The position numbers and the translations under genes are program-made. Below, one piece after another: positions 57,106 to 64,000 of a stretch of 64,000 nucleotides of DNA (position 1 is its first letter; each line of letters begins with the position of its first letter). This DNA is from Xenorhabdus anantnagensis (GTDB lineage Bacteria; Pseudomonadota; Gammaproteobacteria; Enterobacterales; Enterobacteriaceae). Under the pieces are notes generated by a model. That model was not told the origin of the DNA. It ran no database searches and worked only from the letters and a program-made list of their open reading frames with translations. Where the stretch lies: assembly GCF_028598555.1 (NCBI RefSeq), contig NZ_JAQRFN010000009.1, positions 108,158 to 172,157 of the forward strand. The letters run 5' to 3'.

Positions 57106-58359
57106 TTATCCTTTTACGCACACCACCTGACGCAAGGTATGCACAATTTCCACCAGCGATGACTGCGCTTCCATCACAGCATCAATATCTTTGTACGCCA
57201 TCGGAATTTCATCGATCACATCGCTGTCTTTACGGCATTCCACATGGGCAGTTGCACGTTTTTGATCGCTCACGGTGAAGCGTTTTTTCGCCTCGGTACG
57301 GCTCATCACTCGACCGGCACCGTGACTGCACGAACAAAAACTCTCTTCGTTGCCAAGACCGCGAATAATGTAGCTTTTCGCTCCCATTGAACCGGGAATG
57401 ATCCCCATCTGACCTTTACGGGCAGATACCGCACCTTTACGTGTTACCAAAACTTCTTCACCGTAATGCTGCTCACGCTGTACATAGTTATGATGGCAGT
57501 TCACGGCTTCCTGCTGTGTCGTAAAGGGTTTGGGGATCTCACGTGACAACGCCTCAAGCACTCGATGCATCATCACTTCTCGATTCTGGCGAGCGTAATC
57601 CTGTGCCCAACCTACCGCCTCCATATAATCGTCAAAATAACAGCTTCCTTCCTCGAAATACGCTAAATCGCGATCTGGCAGGTTAGTGATATGCTGTTGC
57701 ATATCTTTCTGCGCCAGTGTGATAAATAAATTACCGATGGCATTACCCACACCACGGGAACCACTATGCAGCATCACCCAAACGCGATCTGCTTCATCAA
57801 GGCACAACTCGATAAAATGGTTCCCCGTTCCCAGTGTTCCTAAATGCTGATGGTTATTGGTGTTCAATAGTTTCGGGTATTTATCGGTAATACGCTTAAA
57901 CCCATCCGCCAATGTCGCCCAATGTTGATCCACAATCTCTGGCGCTTTATACCAAGAACCTTTATCGCGGCCTCCGCGGTTTACGGTACGTCCATGCGGC
58001 ACAGCCGCTTCGATGGCATGACGGATATTCAACAGGCTATCCGGTAAATCAGATGCCATCAGCGAAGTACGCACTGCAATCATTCCACAACCTATATCCA
58101 CTCCAACCGCAGCCGGGATAATGGCGCCGTGTGTCGGGATCACGCTACCAATGGTGGAACCTTTACCGACATGGACATCCGGCATTACCGCCAGATGTTT
58201 GAAAATAAAAGGCATCTTGGCCGTGTTCTGCAATTGGGTAATGGCTTTGGGATCAACCGGTACTCCGTTCGTCCACATTTTTATCGGCGCACTATTCTCT
58301 TGCGTCAATAAGTTATAAGCGTTGGTTGTCATTTCAGTTGTTGTCATTGTTGTTGTCAT
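57106..58359 (-). CDS. rtcB: RNA-splicing/repair ligase RtcB
   Basis: RtcB joins RNA 2',3'-cyclic phosphate or 3'-phosphate ends to 5'-OH ends using GTP and Mn2+. The 417-residue protein has MPDVHVGKGSTIGSVIPT, GVDIGCGMIAVRT, GTLGTGNHFIEL, HSGSRGVGN, INCHHNYVQ-type (AVNCHHNYVQREQHYGE) and SCSHGAGRVMSR with the guanylylated His. It starts at ATG 58359 (GGGGAG 5-9 nt upstream); the codons ATGACAACA occur three times in the first 33 bases, an N-terminal extension of about 13 residues absent from E. coli. A sigma-54 promoter lies upstream and rtcR is divergent. Confidence 0.96.
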   Translation of the reverse strand: MTTTMTTTEMTTNAYNLLTQENSAPIKMWTNGVPVDPKAITQLQNTAKMPFIFKHLAVMPDVHVGKGSTIGSVIPTHGAIIPAAVGVDIGCGMIAVRTSLMASDLPDSLLNIRHAIEAAVPHGRTVNRGGRDKGSWYKAPEIVDQHWATLADGFKRITDKYPKLLNTNNHQHLGTLGTGNHFIELCLDEADRVWVMLHSGSRGVGNAIGNLFITLAQKDMQQHITNLPDRDLAYFEEGSCYFDDYMEAVGWAQDYARQNREVMMHRVLEALSREIPKPFTTQQEAVNCHHNYVQREQHYGEEVLVTRKGAVSARKGQMGIIPGSMGAKSYIIRGLGNEESFCSCSHGAGRVMSRTEAKKRFTVSDQKRATAHVECRKDSDVIDEIPMAYKDIDAVMEAQSSLVEIVHTLRQVVCVKG

Positions 58360-58431
58360 AATTGCTCCCCTTTAATTTTTACCAGCCCGTTTAGCACCCA
58401 TGCTATTTCAGTGTGTTGACACTCTAGTTAT

Positions 58432-58447
58432 TGCCAATTGCGTGCCA
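58432..58447 (-). promoter_or_regulatory. Sigma-54 promoter of rtcB
   Basis: On the - strand TGGCACGCAATTGGCA matches the -24/-12 consensus TGGCACG-N4-TTGCA at all positions but one (TGGC for TTGC), with GG and GC at the correct spacing. It lies about 75 bp before the rtcB ATG and between rtcB and its sigma-54 activator gene rtcR. Confidence 0.85.
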
Positions 58448-58596
58448 ACTTTGGAAAAAACAGAAATATTTTTTATGTATCTGAAAAATAACTGTTTTTA
58501 TTTTAGACTGTTTTTGGTGATTGTTTTTGCAGTTCAAATTCCTTATCTTTTTATATCGCTGTTTATAAGTTCAGATAAAAAAATGTAGAGAAGATA

Positions 58597-60177
58597 ATGA
58601 AACGCAGAGTTGTCATTGGTATTTTGGGTACAAAATTAGATAGACGGGGTAAGACGGCTAATCGCTGGACAAAATGGCGCCCCACCATTGGCATGTGCCA
58701 ACAGCCTGAGTTGCCGATTGATAAGCTGGAATTGCTCTATCAAACCAATGACTACGTTTTGGCGGAGAGAGTTAAAGAGGATATTGCTCAAGTTTCACCG
58801 CAGACCAAAGTGGTGTTGAACGAGATCCAGATTGAAGATCCGTGGGATTTTGAAGAGGTTTATACCACTCTGTTGGATTTTGCTGTTCGTTATCCTTTCG
58901 ACATTGAAAACGAAGAGTACCTGATACATATCACAACTGGTACTCACGTTGCGCAAATCTGCTGGTTCTTACTGACCGAAGCCCGTTACCTGCCTGCCCA
59001 ACTGCTCCAGACATCGCCCAAAAAAAATGAGGAAACTGAGAGTCATCCCGCCGGCGTTTATACGATTATCGATTTAGATCTCAGCCGCTATACTACCCTG
59101 ACCAGCCGCTTCCAGCGGGAACAACAGGAACAGGTGGCATTCTTGAAATCGGGTATCGCCACACGCAATACCAATTTCAACCGCTTGATCGATCAAGTGG
59201 AACGTGTCGCTTTGCGCTCCACTGCACCAATTTTGCTGACAGGGCCGACTGGTGCGGGTAAGTCCTTTCTCGCCCGCCGGATCTATCAGTTACGGCAATC
59301 ACGTCATTTAATTGAAGGACGGTTTGTAGAGGTGAACTGTGCCACCCTGCGCGGTGATAACGCGATGTCTACCCTGTTTGGACACGTCAAAGGGGCATTT
59401 ACAGGAGCCATTCAGCCACGAAGCGGACTACTTCGTGAAGCCGATGGAGGTATTCTGTTTCTTGACGAAGTGGCAGAATTGGGATTGGACGAGCAAGCGA
59501 TGCTACTGAAAGCCATTGAAGAAAAGAATTTCCTGCCTTATGGATCGGATAAGGAAATACGCAGTGATTTTCAATTAATTGCCGGTACACACCGTGATCT
59601 GCGAGATTGGGTCGCTCAGGGGAAATTCCGCGAAGATCTGTATGCCCGCATCAATATGTGGACTTATCAATTGCCCGGTCTGGCACAACGTCACGAAGAT
59701 ATCGAGCCGAACATAGATTATGAACTTGCTCGCTATGCACAAATGCAGCAAACGCAAGTTCGCTTTGATAAAGAAGCGCGGCAAATTTACCTGCATTTTG
59801 CCTGTTCAGAACAAGCTCAGTGGCGAGGAAATTTTCGCGAACTCAGTGCTTCCGTCGCACGAATGGCGACATTCGCCGAAAATGGGCGCATCAACCAACA
59901 GTTAGTTGAAGAAGAAATCTCGCGGCTCAAGCAAAATTGGCACGGAGAAGAATACGTATCCCTACTGCCAAAGCATCTATCCAAAATCGATCTGTTTGAC
60001 CGCCAACAACTAGAAACAGTGGTTAAAATATGCCGTGGCTCCAGCAGCTTATCGGAAGCTGGCCGCAAGTTATTTGCTGTTTCCCGCCAACAGAAAAAAC
60101 AGCCCAATGATGCCGACAGATTACGCAAGTACCTTGCCCGATTCGGTCTGGATTGGGAGAGTATTCAACATTATTAG
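58597..60177 (+). CDS. rtcR: Sigma-54-dependent RNA-repair regulator RtcR
   Basis: RtcR activates the rtc operon with sigma-54 RNA polymerase. The 526-residue protein has an N-terminal CARF-like sensor domain (MKRRVVIGILGTKLDRRGK), which is thought to bind RNA-end ligands, then an AAA+ domain with Walker A GPTGAGKSF (about residue 216-224), the sigma-54-contacting GAFTGA loop, Walker B ILFLDEVAELG, and a C-terminal Fis-type helix (SSSLSEAGRKLFAVSR). It is divergent from rtcB. A tandem repeat begins at its stop codon. Confidence 0.95.
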   Translation: MKRRVVIGILGTKLDRRGKTANRWTKWRPTIGMCQQPELPIDKLELLYQTNDYVLAERVKEDIAQVSPQTKVVLNEIQIEDPWDFEEVYTTLLDFAVRYPFDIENEEYLIHITTGTHVAQICWFLLTEARYLPAQLLQTSPKKNEETESHPAGVYTIIDLDLSRYTTLTSRFQREQQEQVAFLKSGIATRNTNFNRLIDQVERVALRSTAPILLTGPTGAGKSFLARRIYQLRQSRHLIEGRFVEVNCATLRGDNAMSTLFGHVKGAFTGAIQPRSGLLREADGGILFLDEVAELGLDEQAMLLKAIEEKNFLPYGSDKEIRSDFQLIAGTHRDLRDWVAQGKFREDLYARINMWTYQLPGLAQRHEDIEPNIDYELARYAQMQQTQVRFDKEARQIYLHFACSEQAQWRGNFRELSASVARMATFAENGRINQQLVEEEISRLKQNWHGEEYVSLLPKHLSKIDLFDRQQLETVVKICRGSSSLSEAGRKLFAVSRQQKKQPNDADRLRKYLARFGLDWESIQHY

Positions 60178-60238
60178 AGCTATATTAGAACCTCATTAGA
60201 ACCTCATTAGAACCTCATTAGAGCCTCATTAGAATAAC
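60173..60238. repeat. 11-bp tandem repeat, six units
   Basis: Units of ATTAGAACCTC or variants repeat at 60173, 60184, 60195, 60206, 60217 and 60228. The first unit includes the rtcR stop codon, so the array starts inside the gene end and continues to 22 bp before the RNase BN start. It may vary in length by slippage. Confidence 0.9.
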
Positions 60239-60259
60239 AACAGTTAAGAGAACAACAAG

Positions 60260-61177
60260 ATGGAACTGAAATTTTTAGGCACCAGTGCAGGCATTCCTAC
60301 AAAAGAGCGCAATGTCACCAGTCTGATCCTCGACTTACAGAGTATCCGCAACGCACTGTGGATGTTTGATTGCGGAGAGGGAACCCAACACCAAATCCTC
60401 CATTCTCCCATCAAGATACCCAAACTGGAGAAAATCTTTATTACTCACCTGCATGGTGATCATATCTTCGGTTTGCCCGGATTATTGTGTAGCCGTTCAA
60501 TGGGCGGTTCCACCGATCCCCTCACTTTATACGGGCCAACCGGCATACGTCAGTTTGTGGAAACCACATTGCAACTAAGCTGCTCTTTCCTGACCTATCC
60601 GCTGGAAATCATTGAAGTCCAGCCCGGACAACTGTTTGATGACGGTGAATTCAAAGTCACGGCTTATGCCCTGAATCATCGAGTGGAATGCTATGGTTAT
60701 CGCATTGAAGAACACGATAAACCCGGCCCACTTGATGCGCAAAAACTGAATCAGGATGGTATTCCCCGTGGGCCTTGGATGCAGACTTTAAAACAAGGCG
60801 GAACGGTGACACTGGAAGACGGTCGTACAATTTGTGGTCAAGATTATTTAGGTACACCAATTCGTGGTAAGTCACTGGCCATTTTCGGGGATACCGAACC
60901 GACTCAGGAAGCACTGAAACTGGCTGCCAATGTTGATGTGATGGTACATGAAACTACGCTGGAAGATGCATTTGCAGCAAAAGCCAATGAGCGCGGACAC
61001 TCCACCACCAAGCAAGCCGCAACACTCGCACGTGATGCCAAGGTAAAACACTTTATCGCCACACATATCAGCGGACGCTATAGCCTCGAAGATTGCCCGC
61101 GATTATTGGCGGAATGCCGGGAAATATTCCCAAATACCGATCTGGCCGAAGATTTTGCGGTATTTAAAGTTAAATAA
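60260..61177 (+). CDS. rbn: Ribonuclease BN / tRNase Z
   Basis: RNase BN (ElaC) is a metallo-beta-lactamase-fold ribonuclease that trims tRNA 3' ends. The 305-residue protein has the metal motif [13 protein letters not shown] (about residues 62-74), the GTSAGIPT opening, [12 protein letters not shown] and ATHISGRYS at the C-terminal end. It follows rtcR in the same direction, 82 bp downstream, which places a tRNA-processing enzyme beside the RNA-repair genes. Confidence 0.95.
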   Translation: MELKFLGTSAGIPTKERNVTSLILDLQSIRNALWMFDCGEGTQHQILHSPIKIPKLEKIFITHLHGDHIFGLPGLLCSRSMGGSTDPLTLYGPTGIRQFVETTLQLSCSFLTYPLEIIEVQPGQLFDDGEFKVTAYALNHRVECYGYRIEEHDKPGPLDAQKLNQDGIPRGPWMQTLKQGGTVTLEDGRTICGQDYLGTPIRGKSLAIFGDTEPTQEALKLAANVDVMVHETTLEDAFAAKANERGHSTTKQAATLARDAKVKHFIATHISGRYSLEDCPRLLAECREIFPNTDLAEDFAVFKVK

Positions 61178-61233
61178 CTTCTCACAAGAAAATAAAGAAG
61201 AAGGGGATGGCCCAGTAGGCTTCAAGTAACAGA

Positions 61234-61273
61234 TTTCAAGTTGCCGCATAGCTAACAAAGCGGTAACTTGAAA
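61234..61273. repeat. Short inverted repeat related to the 38.2-kb MITE
   Basis: TTTCAAGTTGCCGC and GCGGTAACTTGAAA form a stem with 1 mismatch around a 12-nt loop. The TTTCAAGTT/AACTTGAAA core is shared with the 142-bp element at 38205-38346. Confidence 0.6.
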
Positions 61274-61447
61274 AATGAAGGAGATAAACGTGATATCTGT
61301 ATAAATATCAGTATAAATTCTGATATATAATATTTTCTGTTATTTTCCGAGAAATACCTCTCAAAAGCATTCTGGCAGAACTATTTTTACATTACCTATT
61401 TATAGTTGGCATCCTTCAACAAAAATAAAAATTCCAGAGAGATAATA

Positions 61448-61876
61448 ATGAATTACGCAAAAGTTTCACCTAGCATTATTAACCCGTTATATAAAAGCTA
61501 CGAAGAAATCCATGCTTCTGAACTGGATCAAGAACTTATTTTATTGGTGGAAACACGGGTATCCCAAATAAATGGCTGTGCTTATTGTTGCCATCTTCAT
61601 GCTGAAGCAATCCGCAAAGATCATGACATAGAACAAGTAAAACTGGATAAATTGCCTGCGTGGTTCAATTCCAATATCTACAACCCAAAAGAGAAACTGG
61701 CATTAGAATGGTGCGAAGCCTTAACAACCAATCTTAAGCAGAGCACACTGGATAAAATAAAAGAACGTCTTGATGCTGTTTTTACAGAAAAAGAGATTGT
61801 TGATCTAACCGCAGCTATTTCCCTCATGAATGCTTTCAATAGAATGGCTGTTAGTTTGGGTGATCGAGACGAATAA
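61448..61876 (+). CDS. AhpD-like / carboxymuconolactone decarboxylase family protein
   Basis: The 142-residue protein is an AhpD/CMD-family member. Its redox motif INGCAYCCHLHAEA contains the CxxC pair (Cys-Ala-Tyr-Cys) and the proton-relay His. It opens MNYAKVSPSIINPLYKSYEEI and continues with PKEKLALEWCEALT and EKEIVDLTAAISLMNAFNRMAV, all family-like. ATG 61448 (AGAGAG upstream) is preferred over the longer start. It probably reduces peroxides or alkyl hydroperoxides; the partner is not encoded here. Confidence 0.85.
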   Translation: MNYAKVSPSIINPLYKSYEEIHASELDQELILLVETRVSQINGCAYCCHLHAEAIRKDHDIEQVKLDKLPAWFNSNIYNPKEKLALEWCEALTTNLKQSTLDKIKERLDAVFTEKEIVDLTAAISLMNAFNRMAVSLGDRDE

Positions 61877-61994
61877 TCACATCATTATTCCGGCCGCTAA
61901 GTCTGGCATTTAATTAAAACAGAAATTTCTTCCCGTAAGCCTTGCGGTGAATGCTATCGTGAGTATAATGCGCGACGATTTGCTGGGAGAAAAC

Positions 61995-62150
61995 ATGAAA
62001 GATTGCGCCGTAAAGGCTGTTAAAAAACATCAAGCTAACAAAACACTGTCTGCTGGCAGCGTAAGCGCATTGTTTTTCCCATTGCTTAACCGAACATTTA
62101 AAAGCCCCTCAATTGAGGGGCTTTTTTTTGCCTGCCGAGTCCAAGGCTAG
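61995..62150 (+). CDS. pyrL: pyrB leader peptide
   Basis: A 51-residue leader starting MKDCAVKAVKKH with GGGAG 8 nt upstream. Its LFFPLLNR segment falls on the T-rich pause run (TTTTTCCC), as in the E. coli pyrBI leader, and the frame reads through the downstream attenuator hairpin. Coupling of translation to UTP-dependent transcription pausing should prevent termination when UTP is low. Confidence 0.8.
   Translation: MKDCAVKAVKKHQANKTLSAGSVSALFFPLLNRTFKSPSIEGLFFACRVQG
62100..62129 (+). promoter_or_regulatory. pyrB attenuator (terminator)
   Basis: AAAAGCCCCTC pairs with GAGGGGCTTTT around AATT and is followed by four more T's, 45 nt before pyrB. It lies inside the leader-peptide frame, the standard enteric pyrBI attenuator layout. 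Confidence 0.9.
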
Positions 62151-62174
62151 AAGTCATAAAAGAGGAACGTAAAC

Positions 62175-63116
62175 ATGGCTAACCCGTTATATCGCAAACA
62201 TATCATTTCAATTAATGATCTGAACCGCGCAGATCTGGAACTGGTATTGCAGACGGCCGCTGCATTGAAAGCCAATCCACAGACTGAGTTACTGAAACAC
62301 AAGGTGATTGCGAGTTGCTTTTTTGAAGCTTCAACGCGCACCCGTCTCTCTTTTGAAACCGCTATTCAGCGACTCGGCGCTTCCGTTGTTGGCTTTGCTG
62401 ACAGTAGCAATACCTCATTGGGTAAAAAGGGAGAAACTCTGGCTGACACTATTTCTATCATCAGCCAATATGCCGATGCTATCGTCATGCGTCATCCACA
62501 GGAAGGGGCGGCACGACTGGCTTCTGAGTTCTCCGGTCATATCCCAATTATTAACGCCGGCGATGGTGCAAACCAACATCCGACCCAGACTTTGCTGGAT
62601 CTGTTCACCATTCAGGAAACTCAGGGCAGACTGGAAAACCTGAAAATCGCCATGGTCGGTGATTTGAAATATGGCCGTACCGTCCATTCGCTGACACAAG
62701 CACTGGCAAAATTTAATGGCAACCATTTCTGTTTTATCGCTCCAGATGCATTGGCGATGCCAAGCTATATCCTGCATATGCTGGAAGAAAAACAGGTAAG
62801 TTACAGCCTTCACCATAATTTTGAAGATATCCTGCCTGAACTGGATATTCTGTATATGACCCGTGTCCAGAAAGAGCGTCTTGATCCTTCAGAATATGCC
62901 AATATCAAGGCTCAGTTTGTTCTGCGTGCGGCGGATCTGGTGAATGTCAAAGAGAACCTGAAAGTGCTGCATCCGCTGCCACGTATTGATGAAATCACGG
63001 TAGATGTTGATAAAACACCATATGCTTATTATTTCCAGCAAGCAGGGAATGGCATTTTTGCCCGTCAGGCATTGTTGTCGCTGGTATTGAATGAAGATGT
63101 TGTCATAGCTCACTAA
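62175..63116 (+). CDS. pyrB: Aspartate carbamoyltransferase catalytic subunit
   Basis: PyrB condenses aspartate with carbamoyl phosphate, the first committed pyrimidine step. The 313-residue protein has the carbamoyl-phosphate loop [18 protein letters not shown], the [15 protein letters not shown] segment and the HPLPR segment ([12 protein letters not shown]). It is preceded by the leader peptide and attenuator. In E. coli the regulatory gene pyrI follows by a few bases; here a hairpin and a group II intron follow instead. Confidence 0.97.
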   Translation: MANPLYRKHIISINDLNRADLELVLQTAAALKANPQTELLKHKVIASCFFEASTRTRLSFETAIQRLGASVVGFADSSNTSLGKKGETLADTISIISQYADAIVMRHPQEGAARLASEFSGHIPIINAGDGANQHPTQTLLDLFTIQETQGRLENLKIAMVGDLKYGRTVHSLTQALAKFNGNHFCFIAPDALAMPSYILHMLEEKQVSYSLHHNFEDILPELDILYMTRVQKERLDPSEYANIKAQFVLRAADLVNVKENLKVLHPLPRIDEITVDVDKTPYAYYFQQAGNGIFARQALLSLVLNEDVVIAH

Positions 63117-63133
63117 AAGAATAAACAGCCATT

Positions 63134-63173
63134 AATATTATGATTGAGGAAGTTACGCCTTAGTCATAATATT
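63134..63173 (+). terminator. Hairpin after pyrB
   Basis: A 16-bp stem (63134-63149 with 63158-63173, two G-U pairs) with an 8-nt loop, followed by ATTTTCC, 17 nt after pyrB. It looks like a terminator, which would make pyrB the last gene of its operon here. Confidence 0.7.
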
Positions 63174-63406
63174 ATTTTCCTCAAGAAAAAATTTATTTAT
63201 TTCACCTAATCATTACTTATCTAAGTTTCCTGTCACATTAATAAATATAACAAACAGAAAAAATTAAGATTCCAATAATTAATTTCAAATATATATGTAT
63301 TGGAAGTGCTTTTCTTATTTTAACTCGAAGTGAATTTTTTACAGGAATTTAGGGTTTGAGAAGGAACCGCGAGGGTGAAACCTGTAAGTTTCTGTTCAAA
63401 TGTCCC

Positions 63407-64000
63407 GTGCGCTGTGAAAAGCTGCATTTGTCTTGCAGGTGAAAGTCCTGCTCCGGAAGGCATAGCCAGTGCCACCGGATAGCGAGTCTTGCGCCGTCCT
63501 GGGTAACTTGGAGGGTGAAGCGTAGACAGCGAAGCATTCGAGCCGAAACCAAAGGGTGAACGCGATACCCCCGAAATTGAACTAATTGTGGGAGCCGACA
63601 GGTTGGAGCATCTGGCAGGCAACAGGTTACCGGAGGCCATACTGGCAAATTTGCCAAAGGAAACCAACCACCGGGGGCGCAGGCGTCAGCGAGTTTGCAG
63701 AGATGAATGACGGAACACAGGAGATCCGGAGGGTTCCCTGAGGAACTGGGTATCTGTGGCACAAGTGCCAAACACAAGGCCACAGAAATGGCTTTCCGGA
63801 AGTCGGAGTCAGCCATAGTAGTAATGAAGCGAGTAATGACCGTGGAGCGAAGGGCTGGCAGACAGATCGAACGTAAGAGGGCAACAATGACCGTACACAG
63901 CAACGACGGACTATCATGGTTAACAAAACTTGAGCGTATAGGTGAGAAATCAGCAGGTAACAAACAACGGGTGTTCAATAACTTGGGGCACCTGTTAAAC
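63407..64000 (+). mobile_element. Group II intron (5' part, runs past the window)
   Basis: GTGCG at 63407-63411 is the bacterial group II intron 5' consensus. The following about 475 bases are structured and GC-richer, with CAGGTGAAAGTCCTG stem-loops (domain I) and the CATAGTAGTAATGAAGCG segment before the maturase start, typical of the region ahead of the intron reverse transcriptase. Domains V and VI lie outside the window. It lies about 290 bp after pyrB, where pyrI is absent. Confidence 0.75.
63887..64000 (+). CDS. ltrA: Group II intron reverse transcriptase/maturase (N-terminal part)
   Basis: An open frame from ATG 63887 (AAGAGGG 6-10 nt upstream) runs to the window end: MTVHSNDGLSWLTKLERIG, then FNNLGHLLN. 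This is the kind of N-terminus seen in LtrA-type intron-encoded proteins before the RT0 domain. The rest lies beyond the window, so the assignment rests mainly on its place in the intron. Confidence 0.65.
   Translation, partial: MTVHSNDGLSWLTKLERIGEKSAGNKQRVFNNLGHLLN

Noticed and set aside
61947..61994. Longer start for the pyrB leader peptide
   Set aside because: The ATG at 61995 has a good GGGAG ribosome site and gives a leader of the usual length; the upstream start has none.

Overview
The window looks like a chromosome segment of a gammaproteobacterium of the Enterobacterales, most likely Morganellaceae and probably Xenorhabdus or Photorhabdus. The housekeeping proteins read as close relatives of the E. 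coli ones and several blocks keep E. coli order (rbfA-truB-rpsO-pnp-nlpI-deaD; tRNA-Leu(CAA)/lptG-lptF/pepA-holC-valS; yjgM-rraB-argF/I). They are separated by AT-rich accessory DNA with decayed genes, an IS982-family element, short palindromic repeats, a group II intron and an inverse-autotransporter adhesin. The genus is inferred from this character, not from a search.

Layout. 1-7.5 kb: translation and RNA-decay genes. 7.6-10.5 kb: a yjaA-like gene and the pyruvate-sensing BtsR/BtsS pair. 10.8-15.5 kb: a LysM/intimin-type adhesin, a long AT-rich spacer and an IS982 element. 15.5-18.6 kb: an aspartate/glutamate racemase, a HypT-like LysR regulator and a dicarboxylate/amino-acid symporter. 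18.9-22.7 kb: remnants of abgA and abgR, a two-gene Kiwa (kwaA-kwaB) anti-phage system, a P-loop kinase-like gene and the tRNA-Leu(CAA), a known integration hotspot in enteric bacteria. 23-31.9 kb: ampH, lptG/lptF, pepA, holC, valS. 31.9-44.6 kb: accessory region between valS and yjgM: azlCD, an omptin protease, an ABC importer with two paralogous binding proteins split by a palindrome-rich insertion, and a decayed gene cluster (truncated MFS, truncated GH88-like protein, acyl-CoA ligase stub, methyltransferase lacking its N-terminal part, intact PLP enzyme). 44.8-47.1 kb: yjgM, rraB and argF with two ARG boxes.

47.2-52.9 kb is the most interesting part: an ArgG-like synthetase, a small formyltransferase and an ArgH-like lyase in one direction, followed by a LysE/ArgO-type exporter, with an ArgP-like regulator divergent. 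I propose that formyl transfer, aspartate addition and fumarate release together convert an amine to a formamidine, giving an exported arginine- or lysine-like amino acid. The regulator gene is frameshifted in a run of nine A's. 53-56.3 kb holds an NhaC-type transporter, D-cysteine desulfhydrase and a LysE/RhtB exporter. 56.3-60.2 kb is an RNA-repair locus (kptA, an RlaP-like remnant, rtcB with a sigma-54 promoter, divergent rtcR), followed by RNase BN and an AhpD-like protein. The window ends with the pyrB leader, attenuator and pyrB, and then the 5' part of a group II intron where pyrI would be expected.
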